From contig NWUY0300051966.1 of NCBI GenBank assembly GCA_004151065.3, forward strand, positions 20,054 to 33,277: 13,224 nt of DNA, written 5' to 3'. The notes beneath the pieces are model-generated. The model saw only the letters and a list, made by a program, of their open reading frames with translations. It was not told the DNA's origin and made no database searches. Shown piece by piece: positions 1-8,062 of the stretch. The position numbers and the translations under genes were made by a program. This DNA is from Larix sibirica. Lineage: Eukaryota > Streptophyta > Pinopsida > Pinales > Pinaceae. Each line of letters begins with the position of its first letter. The first letter of the stretch is position 1.

Positions 1-328
1 GCAGCGACGCCATACATTGCAGGAGGAGAATAATTCTTCTTCTTCAGTTTTGTCCAACGGTCTCTGAATCAGACACAAAACTCTTGACAATAGTAAACGA
101 TAACAAGAAAACAACTGTTAAAGATTACGCTTCCTGAAGCAAGGAGATTAAAGGTAAGGCAAATGACTATATCAGGAATAAAAAGCAGATTAACATAACT
201 TCAAAGAATTTGACAGCTTTAACTTTTTTTCTCATTTTAATGATGCAGAACAGAACAGTCGGAACTAGGATTATATGAGGAATAAAAGAGAATAGGTAAG
301 ACAAACGATTGCTCACGAGTCGCGGGCA

Positions 329-493
329 TCACAGTAATCCTTTGGCAATAGCTCTATTGGTATCAAAATTAGTGGTCTCGTAAACGGGGAGTTCTCTTGA
401 GTAGATATCTATGTTCACTGCATTCAAGCTCTGGAACTCAAACAGATCAGAACTCGAATCACTGACTGAATCATCATCAGTTTCATCCTCCGC
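329..493 (-). CDS. Possible terminal exon, BIG GRAIN 1-like C-terminal tail
   Basis: Read on the minus strand, this gives a 54-residue acidic-then-conserved tail ending at a TGA (331-329). It opens with an acidic stretch, then SDSSSDLFEF (a Ser-rich patch followed by DLFE), then LPVYETTNFDTNRAIAKG close to the stop. From memory, DLFE followed by an LPVYETT...NRAI...G end resembles the C-terminus of plant BIG GRAIN 1-like proteins, membrane-associated factors linked to auxin response and organ size; phytochrome kinase substrate proteins share only the SSSDLFE part. The proposed exon start rests on a CGCAG acceptor (498-494) preceded by a T-rich tract; the frame itself stays open up to a stop at 544-542. 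The rest of the protein is not visible, so this may be a last exon or an orphan fragment. The codon pattern and acidic run look coding, but no homology search was possible. Confidence 0.4.
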   Translation of the reverse strand, partial: AEDETDDDSVSDSSSDLFEFQSLNAVNIDIYSRELPVYETTNFDTNRAIAKGLL

Positions 494-702
494 CTGCGTT
501 TGGAAAAATTTGTTGGAGTATTTGCAAATACTCAGAAGGAATCACACCCTTTTCTAACAACTGAACTCCCCTCAAGCAGAAGAAGGCGATGAGGAATAGT
601 GTCCTGGAAAGTACAAAGATTATCGTGGATATGTTGTTGGTGCAGGTGGTGCATTCTGGATTGGAAGACACATTACAGGCATGTAGGTGGAGGGCATGCA
701 TG

Positions 703-891
703 TCAAAATATTACATGAAACAACACAAAGAACACACATGCCAAAGGTAGGTGGTTGTGGTCGTGGCATCGCGCCAAGGGAAAGGGGTAGGGCAAGGACA
801 GGTGGTAGACTGCATGCACAAGACTGCACGGGCGTGCAACAAAAGCGGGAGATATCACACAAAAGCTTGACGCATAGATAGAAGCAGCCAT
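703..891 (-). CDS. Candidate first exon with transit-peptide-like start
   Basis: The ATG at 891-889 sits in a good plant start context (ATGGCTGCT). It opens a 62-codon frame beginning MAASIYASSFCVISPAFVAR: Ala/Ser-rich, with Arg but no acidic residues, the composition of a plastid transit peptide. It lies about 165 bp downstream (minus direction) of a TATAAAT box, a normal plant promoter-plus-leader distance. Beyond about residue 25 the translation becomes low-quality (Cys, His and Pro rich), so any real exon probably ends early, or the gene is broken. A competing upstream ATG at 952 opens another frame with a hydrophobic start (MAFNRCIGYFSVLLLSLPSH). It is unclear whether this start belongs with the exon at 493-329. 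The product is unknown. Confidence 0.25.
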   Translation of the reverse strand: MAASIYASSFCVISPAFVARPCSLVHAVYHLSLPYPFPLARCHDHNHLPLACVFFVLFHVIF

Positions 892-1095
892 AATGCGAAG
901 GGAGAGATAGTAGCAGCACAGAAAAGTAGCCTATGCATCGATTAAAGGCCAAATAAAGCTCTCAAGTTATTGATTGGGCACTTGGAATAATACCTAAAAA
1001 AGTTTGGATAAAACGTGTTGGAATATGTACAGAGATTAATACAATCGTCCTAAGCCATTTATAGAGTCCCTGCTGCTTGGCAAGGACTAATAAGG
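889..1095 (-). promoter_or_regulatory. TATA promoter and 5' leader, copy 1 of duplicate
   Basis: On the minus strand this segment carries TATAAAT (1063-1057) preceded by a short inverted repeat AGTCC...GGACT. A leader follows, ending at the ATG at 891-889. The same arrangement, about 90% identical by eye, recurs at 3884-4100. The motif CATATTCCAACA about 30 bp after the TATA box resembles the end of a retroelement LTR, so an LTR-derived promoter is an alternative reading. TG...CA borders and a target-site duplication are not visible. Confidence 0.4.
1057..1063 (-). promoter_or_regulatory. TATA box (TATAAAT), copy 1
   Basis: GGGACTC-TATAAAT-GG on the minus strand. It is conserved in the second copy and lies about 165 bp upstream of the shared ATG. 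Confidence 0.4.
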
Positions 1096-2212
1096 GATGC
1101 ATGAATATCCTAGCAAATCAATATGGATTAGCACAACATACAATAACTATACAATTAAAAGATACAATTGAAAGACACATTAGTTATTAGTCCGGTTTTT
1201 TTTTTTTAATTTTGCTATTCTCTCGATTAAACTATCAAATCATATTTTCACTATCAAATTGTACTTTCACTACAAAATATTAAATCATATATTGAAAAAT
1301 TAACTTTATTGAACAATACAAAATCAAATCAAGAATTGAGCATTATATTTTATGATTTTTTTCTTCAATAATGTACTATTTTTTATTCTTTGTAAAGTTA
1401 AAACATATCGCAACACTCTTCATCCCATCAAAGGATAATTAATTTTAATTTTAATTTAAAAGCAAATCACTTTCAATAATTGTTTTTAAAAACATTATAA
1501 AACTTGGGCATTGTTTTTGCAACCCATACAACCAATGTGAAAAATGAAAACAATAGCCTCATTGCTAGGGTCATGGACAAATGAAGCGGTAGGCCTATTT
1601 CTTATGGAGATAATCTTACAACAAAAGTCGGGGCATCTAATTTGGTGTCCCTGTGTTATGAATATTTTTTTTAATTTTTAACCCAACTTTACGGATGTAA
1701 AATTAAACGTTACATGTGGCAGCCTTTTTTACATCTCACTAGTTTCTATTTTGCACCTCTTTTCACCCTTAATGCACATCTATTTTTCATCTAATTGTCT
1801 CCTTCATGTGCCCCTCTATGTACTTCATGTATCAACATTGTGATAAGCATAAAACAAAAAATTAAATGCAAATCAGATGCCAAAAATGCAAAAGGGAGAC
1901 AAAAAAATAAAAATGTAAAATAGGATGCAAAAAAATGACATCATAAGAGGTCATGCATCCCACTTCTTATTCACGCATCCCATTTGGTGTATTTTATTAC
2001 TGTACTATGTTCATTACCGAATTAAATCAATGAATTTTCAGTTACTATCCTTGTGTTTGACGAATTACCCCTACTACTACACTTGAGATGTGGTAGGGTA
2101 ATTATAATACTTAATACATTCATAATCATTTATAACTTATCAAGACCATAATGCTTGATTATAAACATTGTTTTGGGTGTATGATACACTATTTGAAACA
2201 TCTTTATGAGCT
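1096..2212. other. AT-rich spacer without recognised gene
   Basis: No open frame of note on either strand. It contains a long T run (about 1196-1208), purine-rich A tracts near 1850-1935 and the hairpin listed separately. I see no transposon protein similarity here. Confidence 0.6.
2063..2102. repeat. Imperfect 40-bp hairpin
   Basis: The left arm ATTACCCCTAC (2063-2073) pairs with the right arm GTAGGGTAAT (2093-2102) with one extra C. Inner pairing of ACAC with GTGG is partial. It lies about 110 bp left of the CACTA-like terminus. Function unknown; it could be part of a small inverted-repeat element. Confidence 0.4.
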
Positions 2213-2897
2213 CACTACTACATTTGGGGTCCAAATTCAACGTTTGAATCTCTGTCTGATTGAAAAACCCAAGTTAATGTCCAAAACCAGTGAAAAAAGG
2301 GCATTCTACTGTATTTTTGAATTTTTGGCCCTGACAAATGTCACTTAAGCATTGTTGTGCCATGAATGTCGCTTACAAGACGTCACATCAATACATGACC
2401 ATTTTTTAATGCCTCGAAACTTGATGTTTCTTAAATGTTACTTCTATCATTGATTAAGCGACGTTGTGTGCGTTTTAACAACAAACAACAATTATTCAAT
2501 ACTTTTGACATGGAAAAAGGGTATTTCCACGTCATTACAAAGAAAACCACCAAAAATAAAACAAGCCATTTTTTGTGAAGAGTTGGGAGTAGAAGAAACT
2601 TTTCTATAGTTAAATTTGGCTACCCATAATCATCAATTCTTTTACTCGGTTAAATTTTGTTAATACCATTTGAATTCTCAATTTGTGAATTCTTTAAATG
2701 TATTCATATTGTGCTAATGAATGGAAAGAACATTTTTTTTAATAGAAACAATTTCAAATAATCCTAACTCGAGCATTGGTGCATCAGACCAGTTGGCTTA
2801 TATACAATCTATAGTCGTTGAAACAATAGCTCTTACTATGGATATCGATGGATGCAAATCTTTTTTGTAGACTAGCAATTGTGAGAAACCATCTTAG

Positions 2898-3053
2898 AAT
2901 CATCCCAAATTTCTTGATATCGATGATGGAAAATGTTATTTCCCTAGCATGAAATACAAAAGCATAAAGAGAAGAAGAGTTAATAGGTCAACAACTAGGA
3001 AACATTGCTTGGAGCATGGGCATCTGAAAGGGAGAAAACAATATCACCACTTT
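2898..3053 (+). pseudogene. TNP2-type transposase, N-terminal exon
   Basis: This open segment reads ...YKSIKRRRVNRSTTRKHCLE then HGHLKGRKQYHHF. It is basic, with Cys/His spacing suggesting a small DNA-binding or zinc-binding module as found at the start of many CACTA transposases. The frame is open from 2898 to a TAG at 3060-3062. A GT donor at 3054 and an AG acceptor at 3147-3148 would join it in phase with the next segment, removing a 95-bp AT-rich intron whose translation is just hydrophobic noise. No start codon is certain: an in-frame ATG lies inside (FPSM), and the true N-terminus may be further upstream. Confidence 0.5.
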
Positions 3054-3148
3054 GTAATATAGAAAAAACACATTTATTTGTCATTTTTTATAGTTTTAAA
3101 TGTTTTGATTTTTCAATACTAATTATATGTATGTATTTATTTGCAAAG
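3054..3148 (+). other. Predicted 95-bp intron in transposase
   Basis: GTAATA donor and TTTGCAAAG acceptor, about 75-80% A+T. It is phase 0, and both neighbouring frames continue across the join. The in-intron TAG (3060-3062) would be removed. Confidence 0.45.
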
Positions 3149-3475
3149 AGAAGAGCACTAATGCTTGGCATTCCAAATACTACAATTCATAGTAGAGATG
3201 GTGAGAGTGATAGAATTGAATCTGATACCATGGAAAATAATGACATTGATATGATTGAGAATGAAGGGATAAATAGCTCAAATCATGATATCTTTGTTTC
3301 AATGGATGAGAATGCAACCATGGATGAGATATATGAAGATATTCATGATGTACCTCTTATTGATAAAGCACATAAATCCTTATACAAAGGCTTAGAAACA
3401 ATTCTTCTCTCTACTCTTTTGTTCTTGGTCAACTTCAAGATACTAAACAATATTTCAAACACATGTATGACATAG
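3149..3475 (+). pseudogene. TNP2-type transposase, acidic linker and conserved block
   Basis: It starts RRALMLGIPN, passes through a strongly acidic low-complexity linker (many E, D, N and M between about 3190 and 3350), then reaches PLIDKAHKSLYKG and TLLFLVNFKILNN. In TNP2 proteins an acidic linker leads into a block of the form 'LY.G...LL...LLLVNLK..NG.SN', and this segment follows that order. It ends at TAG 3473-3475, just before a possible GT donor (AAG|GTATGC at 3484). The TAG is either a true nonsense mutation or a sign of a frameshift. Another frame through 3420-3483 stays open to the donor, but it fits the family less well. Confidence 0.65.
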
Positions 3476-3588
3476 ACCCTAAGGTATGCAATAGTTTTTA
3501 TGTGTATACATATAAATTTTTCTCTTTTTTGTGATTGTAATATATTGGACCTTAATATCCATTATTCAAAGTAATATTATTTTTTCTT

Positions 3589-3882
3589 GTAAATTGTTAT
3601 GTGATATTCTCCTACCATTGTCAAATACTTTACCTCGTACATACAAAGAATTGTGTTTTGTTGTGAAATATGTAGGATTGGAGTGTAATACAATTGATGC
3701 ATGTCCTAATGATCATATTATATATTATGGACAACATGCAAAAAATTTGGAATGTCCTCAATGTGAAATTAACATATATCAAATTGACAAAGTAAAAAAT
3801 AAGGTGCCCCACAAGGTTCTTCATCATATTCCCATAATTCCAGATTTCTAGCAATTGTTCAGGTGCAAAAACATAGCACAAT
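3589..3882 (+). pseudogene. TNP2-type transposase, conserved ACPND block, truncated
   Basis: This is the clearest transposase match. It reads LLPLSNTLPRTYKELC, then NTIDACPNDHIIYY, ECPQC and VPHKVLHHIPIIP, then a stop (TAG 3849-3851), then QLFRCKNIAQ in the same frame. CACTA TNP2 proteins have 'LP.SYYEA...L..G..Y..IDACPNDC.LY...ECP.C......K...KVL...PLIPRLQRLFRCKNIA', which aligns in order and spacing. The nonsense codon and the loss of everything after QLFRCKNIAQ at the N (3883) show a dead copy. The catalytic core downstream is absent. An intron between 3484 and about 3588 is likely, with its acceptor not fixed. Confidence 0.8.
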
Positions 3883-3883
3883 N
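3883..3883. other. Ambiguous base N at a sequence junction
   Basis: The only N in the window. Left of it the TNP2 reading frame runs up to the base; right of it the copy-2 promoter/leader begins within one base. This is what a contig join or collapsed gap would look like, though a true breakpoint with one uncalled base is possible. Confidence 0.7.
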
Positions 3884-4100
3884 CATAACGCGAAGGGAGA
3901 GATAGTAGCAACACAGAAAAGTAGCCTATGCATCGATTAAAGGCCAAATAAGGCTCGCAAGTTATTGATTGGGCAGAAGGGAATATTACCTAAAAAGGTT
4001 TGGATAAAACGTGTTGGAATATGTGCAGAGATTAATACAATTGCTCTAAGCGATTTATAGAGTCCCTACTGCTTGGCAGGCTGGCAGGGACTAATAAAGG
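3884..4100 (-). promoter_or_regulatory. TATA promoter and 5' leader, copy 2 of duplicate
   Basis: A direct repeat of 889-1095, roughly 90% identical by eye. It has an 8-bp insertion that duplicates GGCAGGCT-like sequence and about 15 substitutions. TATAAAT lies at 4059-4053 and the ATG at 3886-3884 is retained. Upstream of the TATA box the inverted repeat AGTCCCT...AGGGACT is longer and perfect here (7 bp). There is no coding sequence after the ATG: it runs into the N and then the transposase remnant. Homology ends at about 4100. Confidence 0.5.
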
Positions 4101-4449
4101 CTTGAAACCATAAAATGCAAGTCAGTTCCCCAATTCCATAAACATACAAATTAGCCAATATTCATCATTTACAAGCATAGTGCCAAATTAATCACATAAA
4201 ATGGCTAATGTTAAATATTATAGCTACAAGCATATGTACATTGTCAAGGACATGTACATTTCTGCTTACTATGAAACACAAGCTAGTTGTGCACAATTTC
4301 ATAAGCTTGAGATTGAGTAGTACAAGGGAAACGAGTAGAGAAAAAAATGGTTCAACTTCTTCAACAACAGCATAATCACAACTGAAAATAAATGTATGTT
4401 CAAATATCATGTTTGTGACCATTGTTCTTGATGTGGAATCATTCATGAA
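4101..4449 (-). other. Unassigned stretch after the protease relic
   Basis: By position this should hold the protease-RT linker of the gypsy element. An 84-codon minus-strand frame (4446-4192) is open but has no recognisable RT motif (no YxDD, no LPPxRxxxHxI). I cannot say whether it is decayed linker or unrelated DNA. Confidence 0.3.
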
Positions 4450-4479
4450 TAGAGTTATATAATGAAGTGTGAATCATAA

Positions 4480-4870
4480 TCTCTAATTGATTTTCATTAA
4501 ACACAATACTTGGTGAACTATGAATAATATGCTTGGTGTTATCTTTATGTAGTAGGTAAGTGTTGTTGAATGTATCATATTGGTCCTTCCAATCATACTT
4601 ATAAGTTCAGTCAAGCAATAGACCACAACAATCCATATATGTCACATCACAAATGATTGTATTCACAAATTTAGAACCAAAATCAAACATGATAGTGGAT
4701 GTGCGTGTGATATAGGAAGAGGAACCATGATCCTTCCATCCAAGTGCATAAGGATGAGGAAGAGGGTCCACTAGCAAGTACAACTTATTAACAATAGATT
4801 TGGAAATCAAATTCTCTCGTGAGTCATTGTTGAGGATACAAGCAATGGAGAAAACATGGGAGAGTTGTGC
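4480..4870 (-). pseudogene. Retropepsin-like aspartic protease relic
   Basis: On the minus strand it reads SIACILNNDSRENLISKSIV, then VDPLPHPYALGWKD, then FVNTIICDVTYMDCCGLLLD, a stop (4609-4607), then TYKYDWKDQYDTFNNTY. Plant gypsy proteases read 'aLiDsGSThNFIS....v..L.L...php.PY.vgW......v...c.v.f.....yv..vlcDVv.Md.chlLLGRPWqyD....dg..NtY', which fits from end to end. The catalytic Asp-Ser/Gly-Gly site is NND here: the Asp aligned to the active site is Asn, so the enzyme would be dead even without the stop. The LGRP after LL is lost at the stop. Confidence 0.8.
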
Positions 4871-5045
4871 ACATGTGATGAATAGAATATCTTGGTCTTT
4901 CGGGGGGAGAATCTTGGAGCAAGGTGACTTTATTGCATCCCATTAACTCTTCATAAGTTGTGTCTTCACTAGAGACTTCAATGGGAGCATCATCGTCTTC
5001 CTCATTATGAGACTATACAATCAAAGTTTTCTCATTCAATTTGAA

Positions 5046-5084
5046 ACATTCATACTTATAATGTTCTTTTTTCTTACAATACTA
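5046..5084 (-). pseudogene. Damaged CCHC zinc knuckle
   Basis: On the minus strand the motif reads (stop)(stop)YCKKKEHYKYEC. Compared with CX2CX4HX4C, the second Cys, the His and the last Cys are kept. The first Cys codon has become TGA, and the Gly before the His is Glu. It lies between the gag and protease relics, the expected nucleocapsid position. Confidence 0.65.
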
Positions 5085-5169
5085 TCAAAAAATAGCAAAA
5101 GGAGAAGGAGAAGACGATTGAAAAAAACATGATGTCACTATAGTAGTAGGAGGCGCAGATCTAGGATCA

Positions 5170-5759
5170 TTGGAGGAAGAAGAATATTATTGAATTTTGT
5201 ACTGATCTAAAAACTTCTCTTTCACCAACTATGCTTGATTGTGCGTGGCATCACAGCTCATGATTTTCACATACTTTAATTCTAGATACAAATGTTCCTG
5301 CAATCCATTTTTAAACTTGAGGGAAACCTAAGCAATTATTGGATCAATAATGCTAAGAAGAATTCACAACCCGTTGAACTAGTGGATGCACTCTTGCATG
5401 TTCATGTTGAATTCTTGATGTAGGAAAATTCACTTGACTCTCATATCCTAGTTGGAGGAATAGAATGCAAGACTAAGGGCATCCAAAAGTCTAGTCCAAG
5501 TGGTGATTAGATTTTTATTTGTTCCACATTTTGCAACCAATAGCTTGTTAATCCCTCTAATCTTTAACTTTGCAAATGGATCCTTCTCATCTTCAAGATT
5601 CAGAGTATAGTCAAACCAAGTGTCTATGTTAAGAATCCATCTATTGAGAACTTCCATATCATGGGATCCATTATAAATGGGCACCTCACATTTTGTATGT
5701 TGGGTGCATGGCTCATTGACATAAATATTATTAACCTTATCAATGAATGAGGCAATCAC
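5170..5759 (-). pseudogene. Retrotransposon gag (capsid) relic
   Basis: The first 103 codons (5759-5448) are open and read VPIYNGSHDMEVLNRWILN, IDTWFDYTLNLEDE, KLKIRGINKLLVAKC and WTRLLDALSLAFYSSN. This follows the plant gypsy gag pattern 'P.F.G..d...yl.W....e..F......ee.K...a...l...A..WW......r......tW..l...l...FyP'. After the TAA/TGA region the family pattern continues through scattered stops (NMNMQECIHQF-like, then KFKNGLQEHLYLEL), matching 'sv.eY..eF..L......d.......kF..GL...i..eL'. Gag would form the particle that packages the RNA. It is non-functional here. Confidence 0.75.
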
Positions 5760-5800
5760 GGTTGGAAAGTTCTACCACCCTTCGCCATCCTTACCACAGC

Positions 5801-8062
5801 TTGTGTGGTCATCGTCTTCAAACACATGGATTCTAAGAAAGTTTGTACTTACAAAACCCTATCTTTCTCTTCAAAGCATACAATAAAGGGTTGAAGGTTT
5901 TAATCTTCTCTTTAAATATTGTTTGGCACCAACTGTCATATAAATCACAAACCAAGGGACCACAACAACAATAGCAAATTGACCTTTATGTGCTATTCCT
6001 CCATGGAAGTGGCATCAAAACCTGCATGTAAGAAAATAAACTTGGTAACATAATTCTAACTATTTGATTCAAGGATTTGGGGGCCTATTGGTGGGGTAAA
6101 GTGGTTTTCACTCTCCCCACCAGACTTCAAATCTCCCAATGAGACATTGGCATTGGTTCGCATAATTCTGATTTCCCATGGTAAAAAAAACATAATCCCA
6201 ACTACTTGGTGACCATCTTTTAAGAGCACGTTGACCGCCTTAACATCTCGTCTAGTAACCACCTGCAAATTGTTCCCTTCACTATCACACGTGGTTCATT
6301 AGTTATCGGTGTTGATCCATGGAAATTGACAAAGTTGAAAACAACTATCTATACCAATAAAAACTAATCAAGGGAAGTCAACTTCTCTAGAAATGCCATG
6401 AACAAAGTAGGCAATGCCTTTAAAGGTGCTCCCAAGGTTGTGAGAAAATTGTGTATTTGAGTTTTTCATGAAATATTCTCAACAAGAAAATCAATGAACA
6501 AAATGAAAATTTGAGATTAAAGATCAAGTTTTAATATGATCACACAAACTATGGTAGAATTTAAGTATTTAAGAAAATAGCTTGTCTTACAAGCTTCCTC
6601 AATTCCAACAATGTTTAGCTAGGCTTTACTATTAAGAGATCACATATGAGAGCACACACGGATTTAACATCCATGAGGATAATGCCACCAACTTTCCTTG
6701 GCTTGAGCCATTATCCATGTGGCATTTTTAGATTTTTCCCCTATGGCTTCTTATTGATCTATAGTTCGAACAATGCTTATGAATAATGATATTACTTGGT
6801 GATGGTTAGCAAGAACAATTACAAATAGTTGCTTACATTATCCCATTTGGGTTGCAATGTTTTAGTTGTTTTAGAATGTTTCCCCCTGGTTTAGGTGAAT
6901 TTGGGTTTATTCTTTGTTTTATTTTAGTTTATTGAATTTCACTAGAGAGGTATGAGGGTTTCTCACTTACCTATGTTTAAGTGGGTTGTATTTTTCCAAT
7001 CCCTTTGATCTATTTTGGTCATTTTTGTACATTAATATAATATATTTCTATGACAATAAATATTATTATATACCCCAAAACAAGACAAACCAAATGTAGG
7101 CAAGCTTTGTCATTCAAGACATAACTCGTAATGAAATTAGCTCACCAATAAGGATTTTTCCAAATTAAAACCCCATTGTTTCCCGAGCAATAACAATAAC
7201 ATTGCCACATAAGGGTCCATGATAAGTCTCTTTGTAGGAAATAAAATGATTACAAGCAATAGTTAATCTCAAATTGTAATTCAAGCAATGCAATATATCA
7301 AGGGATTTCAATAGCCTCAAACAAGAAGTGGTAGCCAATGCTAAACCCTATTGTCACAATAAGCATAAGAGAGATATCAAGACAATGGATATCCCTAGAT
7401 ACTAGGAGAGGACATATCAACACTTGCAGGGATAACACCACACTCACACTTTGTGTATAAAAGCATCATAAGTGCCCTTTATTGTTAAATTCTCCATTGT
7501 CTCGACATATATTCTATTACATAGAGCAATCAATAACCAACATACTTCTCAATAATATAGAGAGCCCTTGGTCTGGATAATGATTACATAGGCTAGACTC
7601 TTCAAATTCAATCTTATTGCCTTCAAGATAAAGTATTCAGTTTTATGTTTTGGTTTACCCAAAAAGCACTAGCAATATTAGAATTAGGCAATGATTTATG
7701 CACCACAAAAACACAAAAACTTAACTAAAAAACTAGCTAGAAACCAAATTTTTATTTGCATACACTCTAAAAAGAGGTGTGGATAAGTTCTTATCACTGA
7801 ACATATAGCTTTGTTATCTTCGTATTAGTGTACTACTTGTCAACATAAACAAACTACAACCATTTTTTTTAGTTTAGGAGAATACAAATATCCAGGTCTA
7901 AACATCAACATATCAGTTTCTCAATTTTTTCATATGTGATTTCTTTGCATCTTTTGATAAAACCATCCAAGAAGACTAAATTGATCAGGAATTACATTCT
8001 AAGGTTTCAAGTTCTTTCTTTGAAACTTGTTTAGATTTAACTTCCTACTCATAAATGTAAAG
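5801..8062. other. AT-rich spacer, possible retroelement leader/LTR debris
   Basis: No recognisable protein domain. A 70-codon minus-strand frame at 6268-6056 has ordinary composition but no known motif. A minus-strand sequence near 5938-5920 (TTGGTGCC) weakly recalls a tRNA primer-binding site upstream of gag but is too degenerate to call. An imperfect inverted repeat lies at about 6676-6715. The rest is AT-rich sequence without structure I can name. Confidence 0.5.
6676..6715. repeat. Inverted repeat GGATAATG...CATTATCC
   Basis: Perfect 8-bp arms about 24 bp apart, with partly matching flanks (CCATGA on the left, ATGTGG on the right). Possibly a small foldback; no function assigned. Confidence 0.4.

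Larger units (their letters stand above)
2213..3882 (+). mobile_element. Truncated CACTA (En/Spm-like) DNA transposon
   Basis: The proposed left end is CACTACTACATTTGGGGTCC at 2213. Subterminal copies of a TGTCRCTTA-type motif follow: ATGTCACTTA near 2338, ATGTCGCTTA near 2366 and the inverted form TAAGCGAC near 2455. About 0.7 kb inside, a TNP2-type transposase begins on the plus strand. CACTA elements have CACTA termini, subterminal repeats and TNP2-family transposases, so the parts agree. No matching inverted terminus (TAGTAGTG with flanking similarity) was found on the right: the coding region stops at the N at 3883. The left border is inferred without its partner. Confidence 0.6.
4450..5800 (-). 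mobile_element. Ty3/gypsy retrotransposon relic (gag-protease part)
   Basis: Reading the minus strand from 5800 down, a gag domain, a damaged CCHC zinc knuckle and a retropepsin-like domain follow in the order typical of plant Ty3/gypsy elements. Several stops and frameshifts separate them. Reverse transcriptase, RNase H and integrase are not found below 4450, and no LTR pair could be identified. This is an internal, dead fragment. Its 5' limit is soft; the leader and 5' LTR may lie between 5800 and about 7000. Confidence 0.75.

Noticed and set aside
1-72. Minus-strand frame with DKTEEEELFSSC after a TCTGATTCAG acceptor-like site, possibly an exon of a gene leaving the window.
   Set aside because: Only 24 codons, no recognised motif, and the other side is outside the window.
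603-680. Plus-strand frame with GYVVGAGGAFWIG.
   Set aside because: It looks protein-like but is 25 codons between stops with no support upstream or downstream.
2151-2348. 65-codon plus-strand frame.
   Set aside because: It spans the proposed transposon terminus and has no protein-like features.
3630-3947. 105-codon minus-strand frame crossing the N.
   Set aside because: It is the antisense shadow of the TNP2 block joined to the repeated leader and includes the ambiguous base.
889-4100. The duplicated segments as a pair of LTRs around one 3.2-kb element.
   Set aside because: Ends are not TG...CA, flanks show no target-site duplication, and the interior holds a DNA-transposon gene.
5920-5938. 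Possible tRNA primer-binding site (TTGGTGCC on minus strand) for the gypsy relic.
   Set aside because: Too short a match, and no LTR end next to it.
6056-6268. 70-codon minus-strand frame.
   Set aside because: No recognisable motif; likely chance or decayed leader sequence.
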